Positions 18,128-27,390 of a stretch of DNA of 48,279 bases are shown here, piece by piece. Positions within the stretch are counted from its first letter, which is position 1. Every line of letters starts with the position of its first letter. The position numbers and the translations under genes were made by a program. The notes beneath the pieces are model-generated. The model made no database searches. It was not told the DNA's origin and saw nothing but the letters and a program-made list of their open reading frames with translations. Source of the stretch: Endomicrobium sp. (GTDB taxonomy: Bacteria > Elusimicrobiota > Endomicrobiia > Endomicrobiales > Endomicrobiaceae); NCBI GenBank assembly GCA_031272265.1, contig JAISUD010000023.1, positions 1 to 48,279 on the forward strand, written 5' to 3'.

Positions 18128-18964
18128 ATGTGCCAGCGCCGAACTTCAAAATATGAAGATATAATCTTTGCAGTTCTTCTTTTAATAGGTTTTTCTTTTA
18201 TAATCGGAAGATTTACTTCTACTGTAAATTTTATAAAAAACTTTATCTACTACTTTTCTTATTCAAATCTAAGCTTAGTAAACTATGTTTTTCATTCTGT
18301 GGAAAATCTTGCAGATAGTATTAAGACTATTGTTCACGTTCGCCGAAAGAATATCGTGTATAAACAGAAAAACAAAGAATTGGCTGATAAACTCCGCAAT
18401 TATAAGGCGGTAGTTGAAGATTATGATAATTTGTCAAAACTTTTAAAATTGGCGAAAATAAAAAACTTTGTTTCCGTATTTGCCAGAATTTCTGTTAGGG
18501 ATCCGAGCAAGTGGTACCAGTGGTTTATAATAGATAAAGGCAACATGGACGGTTTGTATAATGAGCTTCCGGTAGTAATGTTTAATAAAAAAAAAGGTGC
18601 GTTTTGCGCTGTGGGAAGAATAATGGAAACGTATAGTTCTTCGTCTAAAGTGGCTTTGATAACGAATGCGTTTTGCGCTTTGCCTGTAGAGATTAAAGGT
18701 AAAGGCATTAACTGTCTTGCGGAAGGGTTTAATTCAAGCTTATTGAAAATCACCTACATTCCGTGCGATACCGACGTTAAAGCGGGCGATGAAATCGTCG
18801 TAAGCGAATTAAGCTCTGTTTTCCCGAAAGGCACTCCAGTAGGCATTATCAACGAGGTGCTGGGAGAACCGTATATAGATTTTAAAACTGCTACAGCTAA
18901 AGTCTTTTTTGAAATTGATAATGTCTATAAAACAGTTGTTCTCATGCCTGAAGTGGAAACATGA
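18128..18964 (+). CDS. mreC: Rod-shape determining protein MreC
   Basis: The 278-residue protein has one N-terminal membrane segment (residues about 14-32, IIFAVLLLIGFSFIIGRF), a coiled coil (about 55-105) and the periplasmic beta domain with RISVRDPSKWYQWFIIDKGN and AGDEIVVSELSSVFPKGTPV. MreC activates the PBP2-RodA pair. Its stop overlaps the mreD ATG by 4 bases. The start is placed at ATG 18128; the ribosome-binding site is weak. Confidence 0.95.
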   Translation: MCQRRTSKYEDIIFAVLLLIGFSFIIGRFTSTVNFIKNFIYYFSYSNLSLVNYVFHSVENLADSIKTIVHVRRKNIVYKQKNKELADKLRNYKAVVEDYDNLSKLLKLAKIKNFVSVFARISVRDPSKWYQWFIIDKGNMDGLYNELPVVMFNKKKGAFCAVGRIMETYSSSSKVALITNAFCALPVEIKGKGINCLAEGFNSSLLKITYIPCDTDVKAGDEIVVSELSSVFPKGTPVGIINEVLGEPYIDFKTATAKVFFEIDNVYKTVVLMPEVET

Positions 18965-19425
18965 AAAAATTAGTTTACTATGCGGTTCTTTTTGTTTTTT
19001 CTTTCGTGATTCAATTTCTTTGTAGTAAGTATATAAACGTTTTAGGAATTTTTCCAAATTTTATACTGCTTGTCGTCGTCTATTTCGGCCTTTCAAAAAA
19101 AACTGTCACCGCACATTTAATGGGCTTTTTGTTTGGGTTGATGTGGGATGTTTTTTCAACTGATATTTTCGGTGTAAGGGCGGTGATGTTTACAATTGTA
19201 AGCTACCTCAGCGGCAGGATTTTCAAAAGTTTTGATATAAATGAAATTTTTTCTCAGTTTTTTATCGTATTTCTTGCGGAGGTCATTTATTGGCTGGGTT
19301 TCACGTTGATTCCTTTTATTATTCTGGGAAATAGCGTGCCGGCGGCAGACTATATAGAAATTATTTTAACGATTATAATTGCTCCGGCGATATTCCGTTT
19401 TTTGAATAAGGTTATACTAGTTTAG
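18961..19425 (+). CDS. mreD: Rod-shape determining membrane protein MreD
   Basis: The 154-residue hydrophobic protein has about five membrane segments and the MreD-like region HLMGFLFGLMWDVFSTDIFGV, a little before the middle. The family is poorly conserved in sequence, so the call rests on this motif, length (about 160) and the position between mreC and PBP2. It overlaps mreC by ATGA. A terminator-like hairpin follows 24 bases after its stop. Confidence 0.9.
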   Translation: MKKLVYYAVLFVFSFVIQFLCSKYINVLGIFPNFILLVVVYFGLSKKTVTAHLMGFLFGLMWDVFSTDIFGVRAVMFTIVSYLSGRIFKSFDINEIFSQFFIVFLAEVIYWLGFTLIPFIILGNSVPAADYIEIILTIIIAPAIFRFLNKVILV

Positions 19426-19449
19426 ACGGCTCAAATATATGAGTTTTTT

Positions 19450-19491
19450 GATCCTGTCTGATTTATTTTGGCAGGATCTACGCACTTTTTT
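19450..19491 (+). terminator. Likely intrinsic terminator after mreD
   Basis: GATCCTGTC (19450-19458) pairs with GGCAGGATC (19470-19478) as a 9-base stem with one G-U pair and an 11-base loop. A run of six T follows at about 19486-19491, seven bases after the stem. The short gap between stem and T-run makes termination partial at best, which would lower but not stop expression of the downstream mrdA-rodA pair. Confidence 0.55.
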
Positions 19492-19639
19492 GTCGAAAAT
19501 AGGCATTCAAAGTGTGAAAAGATAGAATTTATATAAAAAACTTGTTAGGATTAATAAGGAGGATGGCACTGGTAAATGGTGCTATAAAGCTGCGGGGAAA
19601 TTTGTTTCAAGTCGGCGGTTTTATATTAATTGGGTATAA

Positions 19640-21433
19640 GTGTTAAGCGAAATGGTATGGCAGAAAGAAGACAGATTTTCTTACGAAACTTTTATTGGAA
19701 AACACAAAAAGGTTTGTGTACTTTTTATAGCGCTGTTTATTTGTCTTTCCACGCGTCTTTTTTACTTGCAGATTATCAGAGGCGGCAGATACAGGGGGAT
19801 CTCGGAACAGCAGAGAATACATAACGCATACGAGCGAGCGCCGAGAGGGGTGATTTATTCCGCGGATGGCAACGTGCTTGTGGAAAATAAGTTCGCGTAT
19901 GTTGCTTTATTTTATCCTTTTAAGCAGCGCCGGACTCTGTCAGCTAAAAGCATAAAAGAGCTGAGTAAAATTTTAGGAAAAGACGTAGAGTTTATAATAA
20001 ATAAGTGTTATAAATATGGCAGATTTGTAAAACTCGCGGATAATCTTACATCGGAAGAAATGCTTAAAATAAGGGAGAAAAAGTTGGATTTAGAAGGCGT
20101 TTCCGTGCTGAAAGAATCGCGGAGAGTTTACTACCATTCTGAAGCTACCAGCCATATGACCGGTTATACCGGTGAAATAAGAGCTGACGAACTTGAAGAA
20201 TTGTTAGGACGCGGCTATAAGATGGGCGATTGTATAGGCAGGGGAGGCATTGAGCAGTTTTATGACGAATATCTTCGCGGTAGAGACGGTGGCTGGCAGA
20301 TTGAAGTAAACGCGCTGGGCTGGCAAATAAAAGATTTTAGGTATGTTCAGCCTGAAATTGGCGCGAGCGTTTATTCAACGGTAGATTTAGAGTTGCAGAA
20401 AGTCGCTTATGAGGCATTAAAAGACAGCAGCACCGGCAGAGGTGCCGCGATAGTGCTTGATACAAGAACAGGTGCTGTAAAAACACTGGTTTCATGTCCG
20501 GGATTTGACGCGAATAAAGCAGGTACTAAAGATTTCGGCAAATATTTAAAAGATAAAGAATTGTCGCTTTTTAACAGAGCTGTTCAAGCGCTTTATCCTC
20601 CGGGATCCGTATTTAAAATAATAACTTTTGCGGCCGCTGTAGAAATTATAGATATTGATCCTGAAAAAACAGTGCAGTGCAAAGGCAGTTTTAAACTCGG
20701 TGACAGATATTATTCCTGCTGGCAGAAGCTTGGACACGACAGATTAAATCTTATTTCTGCTATGGCTCTCTCATGCAATGTTTATTTTTATCAGCTGGGA
20801 CTTAAACTCGGAATAAGGAATCTTGAAAGATATGCGAGGAAATTTTATCTCGGACAGAGAACGAAGATAGATCTGCCTGGAGAAAAAAAAGGATTTATTC
20901 CTAACCGCGAATGGAAAAAATCAAAATTGAAGATGCGATGGCTTCACGGAGATACGGTTATATTTTCAATAGGGCAGGGTGCTCTTTGGGTGACGCCTCT
21001 TCAAATGGCGTGCCTGATTTCTGCTGTTGCAAACAAAGGTGTATGTCGCAAACCTTATATAGTTGATAGAATTGTGGATTTTAACGGCGGCGAAATATAT
21101 TCACATAAATTAGAATCCGAAGGACGGATAGACTTATCGGACAAAACGTGGACTTTGCTTCACGAAGCGCTTCTGGAAGTCGTTGAAAGCGGTACGGGAA
21201 CTAGAAGTAAAATTGTCGGCATTAAAATTGCCGGAAAAACAGGAACGGCTCAAAATTCACATGGAGATAACCATGCTTGGTTCGTTTCCTACGCGCCTGT
21301 GGATAATCCTGAAATTGCAGTAGCGGTTATCATTGAAAACGGTGGTGGCGGTGGACAAAATGCTGTTCCTGTAAGCAGAAAAATTTATGAAGCTTATTTT
21401 AATATGAAATCCGGGAAGAGGTTGCGCCAATGA
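19640..21433 (+). CDS. mrdA: Penicillin-binding protein 2 (elongasome transpeptidase)
   Basis: The 597-residue class B PBP has an N-terminal membrane segment (residues about 24-45), a pedestal domain, and the transpeptidase motifs SxxK at Ser323-Lys326 (PPGSVFK), SxN at Ser378-Asn380 (SCN) and KTG at 533-535 (AGKTGTAQN). It cross-links peptidoglycan during side-wall growth with RodA. I keep GTG 19640; an ATG at 19652 is a possible start four codons in. The stop overlaps rodA by 4 bases. A complete enzyme implies that the cell still makes a peptidoglycan wall. Confidence 0.96.
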   Translation: MLSEMVWQKEDRFSYETFIGKHKKVCVLFIALFICLSTRLFYLQIIRGGRYRGISEQQRIHNAYERAPRGVIYSADGNVLVENKFAYVALFYPFKQRRTLSAKSIKELSKILGKDVEFIINKCYKYGRFVKLADNLTSEEMLKIREKKLDLEGVSVLKESRRVYYHSEATSHMTGYTGEIRADELEELLGRGYKMGDCIGRGGIEQFYDEYLRGRDGGWQIEVNALGWQIKDFRYVQPEIGASVYSTVDLELQKVAYEALKDSSTGRGAAIVLDTRTGAVKTLVSCPGFDANKAGTKDFGKYLKDKELSLFNRAVQALYPPGSVFKIITFAAAVEIIDIDPEKTVQCKGSFKLGDRYYSCWQKLGHDRLNLISAMALSCNVYFYQLGLKLGIRNLERYARKFYLGQRTKIDLPGEKKGFIPNREWKKSKLKMRWLHGDTVIFSIGQGALWVTPLQMACLISAVANKGVCRKPYIVDRIVDFNGGEIYSHKLESEGRIDLSDKTWTLLHEALLEVVESGTGTRSKIVGIKIAGKTGTAQNSHGDNHAWFVSYAPVDNPEIAVAVIIENGGGGGQNAVPVSRKIYEAYFNMKSGKRLRQ

Positions 21434-22776
21434 TCCGGGACAAAAATTTTAATTGGCGTTTAATTTACAGAGTAAATTTTTGGCTTATTTTTTTAGCTGT
21501 TGGGTTAACACTTATAGGCTTTATTGCAATATATTCCGCGGGCAATAATAATTACGAAATATCGTTTAAATATCTTTTGGTTCAGTTTTTAGCTTTTGGG
21601 ATAGGATTACTGGGATTTGTTCTTCTTGTGGGTTTTAATTATCAATATTATAAATACCTTGATAAAATTATTTATATTTTATCTGCTGCGCTTTTAATTT
21701 TTGTTTTAATTTTTGGTTCTTCTAAGAGAGGAACGAAAGGCTGGTTTGATTTTGGCTTTATTTCTTTTCAGCCTGTTGAAATCGCGAAAATAATGTTTAT
21801 TTTATCACTTGCCTCTTTTCTTGACAGAAAATCAAAAGATACAGAAAAAGTTTCTTTTTTAGTTTCCGTATTTGCAATGCTTGCCGGGCATCTGTTTCTT
21901 ATAATGGCGCAGCCTGATTTTTCTTCTACGCTATCTTATTTCCCTGTAACTTTGACTCTTCTTTTTGTTATAGGAGTTGAGCCTTTTTATCTACTTTGCG
22001 CGATAATTTTGGGCGCTCTTGCTGTGGGGATACCGCTTTTGAAAACATTTTTAAGTATACAGCTGCCGCTTTTGCAGGACAAGACTTTTTTAGCGAATCT
22101 AATGATTTCCTTAAAAAACTTTTGGACATGTATTTGCGTTGTGGTAGGAATATTGTTTTTGATAGTTGGTGGCTGGTGTTTTTTGTGGAAATTGAAAATT
22201 AAAATTGCGCTTATTTATCCGGTTATTCTATGTGCTTCAATACTGCTTGGCTGCATAGCTTCTCTGCCGGTGGGAAAATCTTTAAAAGGTTACCAGCAGA
22301 AAAGACTTGTAGTGTTTTTAAATCCGAAAATTGATCCGAGAGGTTCAGGTTACAATATAATACAGTCTAAAATAGCTATAGGTTCGGGAAAATTTATAGG
22401 AAAAGGTTTTAAAAAAGGAACGCAGACTCAGCTGGGCTTTCTGCCGGAGCAGCATACGGATTTTATTTTTTCGGTTATAGCCGAAGAAGGTGGCTGGTTT
22501 ATAGCGCAGCTTACGCTTCTTTTCTATTTCTTTTTCATATGGCATGCTTTTGCGATAGCAAGAGAAGCACATGACCGGTACGGATCTCTTGTAGCAACGG
22601 GGTTTGCTGTAATGTTTGCGTTTTATGTAGTAATCAATATAAGCATGGTTATGGGTATGATGCCCGTAACAGGCATTCCGCTGCCTTTTATTTCTTATGG
22701 CGGGTCGTCAATTTTTTCGTCTTTGTGTGTCGTTGGCATTTTGTGTTCTATAAATATGAGAAAATATACTCATTGA
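21430..22776 (+). CDS. rodA: Peptidoglycan glycosyltransferase RodA (SEDS family)
   Basis: The 448-residue multi-membrane protein has SEDS family signatures: IAIYSAGNNNYE near the first segment, GTKGWFDFGFISFQPVEIAK, ILNPKIDPRGSGYN-like loop (residues about 296-309, LNPKIDPRGSGYNIIQSK), FLPEQHTDFIFSVIAEE and GIPLPFISYGGSS. It is longer than E. coli RodA (370), with extra residues in the middle membrane segments. It polymerises lipid II together with PBP2, encoded immediately upstream with a 4-base overlap. Confidence 0.96.
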   Translation: MIRDKNFNWRLIYRVNFWLIFLAVGLTLIGFIAIYSAGNNNYEISFKYLLVQFLAFGIGLLGFVLLVGFNYQYYKYLDKIIYILSAALLIFVLIFGSSKRGTKGWFDFGFISFQPVEIAKIMFILSLASFLDRKSKDTEKVSFLVSVFAMLAGHLFLIMAQPDFSSTLSYFPVTLTLLFVIGVEPFYLLCAIILGALAVGIPLLKTFLSIQLPLLQDKTFLANLMISLKNFWTCICVVVGILFLIVGGWCFLWKLKIKIALIYPVILCASILLGCIASLPVGKSLKGYQQKRLVVFLNPKIDPRGSGYNIIQSKIAIGSGKFIGKGFKKGTQTQLGFLPEQHTDFIFSVIAEEGGWFIAQLTLLFYFFFIWHAFAIAREAHDRYGSLVATGFAVMFAFYVVINISMVMGMMPVTGIPLPFISYGGSSIFSSLCVVGILCSINMRKYTH

Positions 22777-22995
22777 TTACTGCGTCAACCGGCGGATATT
22801 ATTAAATAAGACGATAATAGTGCTTGAACTTGAAATTTTTAAAATTGTTTTGAAATAATTTAAGTCCAGAGAATAAAGTTCTGTCGTTTATGATAGTATT
22901 TTCACGCAGGATATATGGCAGGCGCTGTTTAGTTTTTTAAGATCCTGGTTTATGCCACGGATATATAAATAAGTTCTTGCAGGGGGTTAATTAAT

Positions 22996-23024
22996 TTGCA
23001 AAAATATGTTAAAAAATATAAAAT
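22996..23024 (+). promoter_or_regulatory. Predicted sigma-70-type promoter for the small lipoprotein gene
   Basis: TTGCAA at 22996-23001 and TAAAAT at 23019-23024 are 17 bases apart, close to the consensus, in an AT-rich setting 46 bases before ATG 23070. The likely start of transcription is near 23031. Confidence 0.5.
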
Positions 23025-23069
23025 TATATAAAAATAAAAGCTGTTAATTTAAAAGAGGAGAACTGAGGG

Positions 23070-23243
23070 ATGAAAAAATTTATGTTATTTGTAGTGTTTA
23101 TGGCAGTGTTTGCTTTATCATTGTCGGCATGCGACGAAAAGAAGAAACAACAAGAAGGCACTGATGGATCGGTTACGTCAGAAACAGTGAACGACGAAAA
23201 TGCTGGCGATAACACGTCAGAGAATGAATCAGGAACGCACTGA
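23070..23243 (+). CDS. Small lipoprotein, 57 residues
   Basis: The frame starts MKKFMLFVVFMAVFALSLSA and has a lipobox LSAC with Cys21. The mature part is 37 residues, acidic and Ser/Thr rich, with no hydrophobic segment (for example DGSVTSETVNDENAGDN). It should be lipid-anchored in the outer or inner membrane after signal peptidase II cleavage. GAGGAG precedes the ATG by about 10 bases. It has its own promoter and terminator, so it is a single-gene unit. I do not recognise a family; the tail looks like a flexible spacer. Confidence 0.75.
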   Translation: MKKFMLFVVFMAVFALSLSACDEKKKQQEGTDGSVTSETVNDENAGDNTSENESGTH

Positions 23244-23349
23244 TAAATAAGGAGATTTAAAAAAGCGTGCTGATTATGTATTAAGCTGTTGTGATAGAGT
23301 ATAAGTAAGAATTGTTTTTTTATCTCTGTAAAAACTAAGAATATTTTTA

Positions 23350-23401
23350 AACAACGGTTCCTCACCGGCATTTACAAGTGAGAGGGACTGTTGTTTTTTT
23401 T
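23350..23401 (+). terminator. Strong intrinsic terminator after the small lipoprotein gene
   Basis: AACAACGGTTCCTCAC pairs with GTGAGAGGGACTGTTGTT around a loop of about 12 bases, then a run of eight or nine T follows. This marks the end of the intact core region; the next 4 kb are decayed. Confidence 0.8.
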
Positions 23402-23564
23402 AATTATGGAAAAGTGTCTGTGAGGATAAAAAAATCCATTCAAAACAATTCTAAAAAATAAATTCAAATCTTAAGCTTTAGGAAAGCAGGGCTTTTCTTT
23501 TTGAAATGTTGTAAACTGTTTATTAGCGAGTAACCCTAAAAAATAGAATGTACAAAAGAGCCTG

Positions 23565-23699
23565 ATGATATACTTTAAACTAAAAAACGGAAATCAATTT
23601 GGATTATTAATAAGCGGCGCGGAACTATATGCGGTGATGTATAATGTACGTAATCAGATAAATGGCAGCAAATTAAAACAAAATAACAGGATGAAATAA
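23565..23699 (+). pseudogene. Module copy A, upstream element (44-residue frame, unknown)
   Basis: A frame from ATG 23565 to TAA 23697-23699 reads MIYFKLKNGNQFG...ELYAVMYNVRNQING and is open for 44 codons. The DNA from about 23,590 to 23,745 aligns by eye with 25,290-25,430, and both are followed by a lipoprotein-like relic. I do not recognise the protein. It may be an intact small gene or the remains of the end of a longer one. Confidence 0.4.
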
Positions 23700-23775
23700 T
23701 AAACGAATATTTAAAAGACTTGGCAATAAAAAATATGAAATTACCAGAAATATCAAACATAAAAAAGGAAATAGG

Positions 23776-24330
23776 GTGAAAAAAATAGCTAGTAGGATGC
23801 GCGAAACAACCAAATATAGCAGTAACCCTAGCTGACGAAACATCAAATATACAAGATACAAGTAAGGATCGGTACGAAAAGATGATAGGCATACTCGTAA
23901 TAGGTTCTATTAGTGTCGGAGTTGTAGTAATAACAAAATATCTTATATCTTAGAAGTCAAAAATACAACGTCGTCGGAAGAAACATCAACACTGCAAGAT
24001 AAAAGTACGCTAAAAACAAGTAAAACATCTGAGATACCATACGCAGGTGAAAACCTAGCTGATGAGACACCATACTCAGATGAACAGCTGGTTGAAGACA
24101 TAAACAAATTATTCATTCAGGAGATATAAGCAAATGCCAAAGTTAACCTAATAGAATTCCTAAGAACAAGCAATCTTAGTATCATAAAATTAATAGATTC
24201 AACTAAAAATGATTTAATAAGAGCAAAGTTGAGTATAAAAAGAAAAATAAGAACCCATAGGCGGGAAAGCACCCACGAAAATAAAAACCCAGATTTGACA
24301 AATTTAAGTGAATATAAAAAAGAGAAATAA
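23776..24330 (+). pseudogene. Module copy A, degraded membrane-anchored lipoprotein-like gene
   Basis: From GTG 23776 the frame reads VKKIA, then a frame jump leads into VGCAKQPNIAV, with the lipobox Cys at 23798-23800. A hydrophobic segment (MIGILVIGSISVGVVVI) follows and ends at a stop. A second frame continues with a Thr/Ser/Glu-rich tether and the helical tail DEQLVEDINKLFIQEI, one in-frame stop (near 24127), then LIEFLRTSNLSIIKLI to TAA 24330. Start codon, AAAAAAGGA ribosome-binding site and frame use show that it was once a gene. It has at least two frame changes and one stop. Confidence 0.65.
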
Positions 24331-24612
24331 AGCAACGAGATAGTATTATCTTTTTACACGGCAATTATAGAATAGACGCGTTAGAGCATAAAAGAGAAAA
24401 CTTAGAGCCCCCAAAAAAACCGCAAAGGGAAACGAGGAAATAAATATGAATGCTTTACTTCTCTAATTTTATATGACGAGAAAATGTTAAAGAGACTGCT
24501 TTATATGTTTAATAGATGATTATCAAGCATTAATAGAAATGTTATATATATCAGCAAGATAATAATGTCAATGAGAAATCGTGAATGCAGCAAATAATTA
24601 TGCGACTGCAAA

Positions 24613-24782
24613 ATGCAAACAGATGAAATACTCAAAGATTTAAACGAGCAACAGAAACAAGTCGTACAATTTACCGACGGGCATTGGTAATCTTTACAAA
24701 CGAAGATAAAACAAAGATCATAACACACAGAACGGCTTATCTGATTTTGTAAGTGCAGAGAATACAACCTATACAAATGCTT
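24613..24782 (+). pseudogene. Relic of a UvrD/PcrA/Rep helicase N-terminus
   Basis: ATG 24613 begins MQTDEILKDLNEQQKQVVQF, which matches the start of UvrD/PcrA (I-L-x-x-L-N-x-x-Q). After a frame change the next part reads KTKIITHRTAYLI, the residues just after the Walker A motif, and then AENTTYTNA, which recalls the ENILAVTFTNKAA motif Ia. The Walker A itself is eroded (FTNEDKTK in place of AGxGSGKT). About 55 codons remain in three frames. No other helicase motif is seen downstream. The call rests on these three ordered matches. Confidence 0.6.
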
Positions 24783-25284
24783 GAATCCAACATTATAAGC
24801 GTCTTAACAGTGTTGATTACTGTCCAGAATATGATAAATGACTTTAGTTGTCAACTAAGAAGTGCCAGCTCTTCTTAACAACCACAAAAATCTCTAAGCG
24901 AGCTATAATTACTTATGCTCCGGTGAAAATCGTAGTTTTATCTCTATGAGTAGAATATATAGAATCTATATTAATAGGATTCAACTTTTAGGAGTTGTAA
25001 ATTTTTTGGGCTCTTCGGATGACGCATCTTTTATTTTGTTCGGAGTTATGCATAGATACCCCCCCGGCTGAAAATATAAATTAATGTAAAAACAAAACAA
25101 TATGTCAAATAGAAAATTGACGCGAAATCATAGAGTACGTAAAATAATAATGGGAAACGTAAAATTAAAAAATTAACAGAAAGATTATAAAAAATATCGC
25201 TTGAGAAACATAAAAAAGGTAGAATTATCGGAACATAACTAGAATTCTTTCCAAGACTTTTTCCAGAGAAAACAATAAAATGAA
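24783..25284 (+). other. Decayed spacer without recognisable gene
   Basis: All six frames are interrupted or low in complexity. It holds one interrupted inverted repeat (GTTGT..AAGAAG near 24848-24863 with CTTCTT..ACAAC near 24874-24884). The rest looks like relaxed AT-rich sequence. Confidence 0.45.
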
Positions 25285-25419
25285 TCAATAGGTGGGAATT
25301 AGTTTGGACTAGTGTATTAATGAGCGAAACGGAACTATACGTAGTAATTATGCAATCAGACAAATAGTGGTAAACTAGAACAAAACAATAGATAAAATAA
25401 TGGATGAACATTTAAAAGA
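25285..25419 (+). pseudogene. Module copy B, upstream element relic
   Basis: This stretch aligns with the upstream element of copy A: both contain the string CGGAACTATA, then a CAATCAGA/AATCAGA run, and end with AACATTTAAAAGAATT (AATATTTAAAAGACTT in copy A). In protein terms ETELYVVIMQSDK corresponds to GAELYAVMYNVRNQ. Several stops break it. Function unknown. Confidence 0.45.
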
Positions 25420-26164
25420 ATTGCTGATAAAGAATCTAATCTAAAGTACGTGTAAATACTAGGTTGTGTAAAGCAACCAAATATTATTGTTAAGTATGAA
25501 CCAAATACCATAAAGACTTCAACTGATAACAAAGCGTCACAAACGCTAGTATATGCGGTTGAGTACTATGATAAGCCTAGTATAATCTTTATAAGCATAT
25601 TCATAAGAGGCAGAGCAATATGTCTTAAAATCCAGAAACGACAACAGTAAAAAAGAAAAACCAACGCTGCCTAAACCTATAGAAACAGGAGAAGAAGATA
25701 AAACCGCAAGAGATCTACAAGTTGAAGAGACGATAGGGAAAAATGAAACAAAGGAAACACCGACGCCACAAGCTGAAGAAACGCCGGAAACAGACGGCAC
25801 AACAAACATTCCGGTGCAACGTGAAACTAAGAAAACCGCACTGCCTGAAGAACACATGTACATAAACGATTTTTTGCGAGAATTAATTCTTGACGATGTA
25901 GATATACAGCAAACAGAACTAACAATACGACAAATGAAAAGCAGATTTGAAGAATTGGATCTAACAAAAGCGCCGAGTAAATTAAAATGTATGCAACGTG
26001 ATATAGAGGAAGATCAAACCGTTTTAAAAGTATATATTAAGAGTAATTGCCGAATTTTGACGAAACAGAAAGCGAAAACCTTATTGATAGATCGAATAAG
26101 AGAAGTAGCATTAAGAAAGAGAATAGTCGAGCTTAATCCAGCACCGATCCCGCGGATATGTTGA
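25420..26164 (+). pseudogene. Module copy B, best preserved lipoprotein-like relic
   Basis: The signal region is eroded, but LGCVKQPNIIVKYEP with the Cys codon at 25465-25467 is clear. A hydrophobic part (SIIFISIFI) follows. After one frame change a frame stays open for about 165 codons to TGA 26162-26164. It starts with a Thr/Glu/Pro-rich tether (TPTPQAEETPETDG) and continues into a charged helical domain (INDFLRELILDDVDIQQTEL, then LTIRQMKSRFEELDL). An in-frame GTG lies at 25814 inside the tether. The open part is long for a pseudogene, so a truncated product may still be made. No known domain is recognised. Confidence 0.6.
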
Positions 26165-26868
26165 GATAGAAATATGTTCATCTTCAAGGCGGGCGTTGCT
26201 TGAGATATTATCTCAAGATGAAATATAAAGAATGATACAAGTAAAAACAGAAGAGGAAAAAAATGGGTGCATATATACTCTCTAGATTTTGCTAAAATTC
26301 GCTTGCAGGGCGCGAACAGATGTGTTCCGTTTTACAGATAAATGACAACAGCATACGCGTGGAAAACTTGCAGGATAAGATAGATAAGAAAAGATATATG
26401 GTTGAATTATTAATATTTTACCGTGTCAAGGGTTTCTCTTATCGCAACAGAGAATAAATACTCTTACATGCGATTAATGCGTAATATATGCCATCCAAAT
26501 AAAGAGAGAGATATAGGTAAAAAAATCGAAGGAGTTAGGAAAACTCTTCTGATGTTAGAATAGGTTTATTAGGTATTAACACATTTATTTGTTAGACGCG
26601 AAAAAAATCCAGAAAGCAAAAAAAGTAAAACAGTTAATAGGATGTGTCCCGATATGGGATTTCCCGCTAGCGTGCAAGAAAGGAACATATTTGAAACAAA
26701 GACAAAATAATTTTAACGGAAGAACGCGCAGAAAAACTGTTTAAATGCCAAAATAAGAATCAAAAGTAAAAGTTTATAACTGATTTTTGTAACATAATTG
26801 CAAATCTCTTTTATATCTTCTTACAAAAATGAACTAGTCTCAAATTTTTACTTTTTGCCTTTTTGTCA
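26165..26868 (+). other. Decayed spacer with a perfect hairpin and short frames
   Basis: CTTGAGAT (26199-26206) and ATCTCAAG (26210-26217) form a perfect 8-base stem with a 3-base loop just after copy B. A 45-codon frame at 26320-26457 (MCSVLQINDNSIRVENLQDK) and a frame with LIGCVPIWDF near 26637-26666 look like gene remains, the second with a lipobox-like start. None is long enough to name. Confidence 0.4.
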
Positions 26869-26976
26869 CTAATGTTCCAATCCGTACAGAGTTATCAAAT
26901 CTTTATGATGCGCGGTAAAAATCGGACAGACTTTTCTGTCAAAAATCAACTCGGATTCCTTAGTCGTTTTAGACAT
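26869..26976 (-). CDS. Possible 35-residue protein, unknown
   Basis: On the minus strand ATG 26976 begins MSKTTKESELIFDRKVCPIF and runs 35 codons. AAAAGGA lies 8 bases upstream, a better ribosome-binding site than chance would usually give in this decayed zone. It has one Cys and two adjacent His, with no membrane segment. It may be the 5' remnant of a longer gene. No family recognised. Confidence 0.3.
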   Translation of the reverse strand: MSKTTKESELIFDRKVCPIFTAHHKDLITLYGLEH

Positions 26977-27299
26977 TTGTTTTTCCTTTTTATCGGCGCA
27001 TAAAGCTGAGAAATTACGGAGCGGATAGAGTTCCTTATAATGCTGGTAAGAAAAAACAAACAACTAAATGCCGAAAACGTACGACAGCGTTCAACTCATA
27101 AATATTTTAATTTATTTTATTGCTTTAATTTGCTTGTGCATTTTATTTGTTGGTTATAATGCGATTAATTTATTTGCCAGCTTCGTTTAAGAAATAATCC
27201 GAGGCGTTTCATTTTGGAAATTGTGTGGTAATCTTGGTTGCAGTCTATCTGCACTTGGGTTCAACTGACAGGATTAATTATGCGAGTTTAAATTCTCAT
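26977..27299 (+). other. AT-rich intergenic stretch upstream of argF
   Basis: No gene-like frame beyond a few dozen codons is seen. One hydrophobic stretch near 27,105-27,190 (LIYFIALICLCILFVG in one frame) could be a membrane-protein relic but has no start context. The argF promoter lies at its downstream end. Confidence 0.35.
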
Positions 27300-27329
27300 T
27301 TGATTTATATGTTACATCTGTGATAAAAT
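27300..27329 (+). promoter_or_regulatory. Predicted promoter for argF
   Basis: TTGATT at 27300-27305 and TAAAAT at 27324-27329 are 18 bases apart, 61 bases before ATG 27391. This is the only good match in the spacer. I see no convincing ARG-box operator. Confidence 0.45.
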
Positions 27330-27390
27330 AAACCTCTATCAATATTAAAAATTATTATATCAATATTATTATTAAGAAGCGAGACGAGTT

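Noticed and set aside
25546-25863. A 105-codon minus-strand frame over copy B
   Set aside because: It is an antisense shadow of the open Thr/Glu/Pro-rich tether; its Ser/Val richness follows from the + strand composition.
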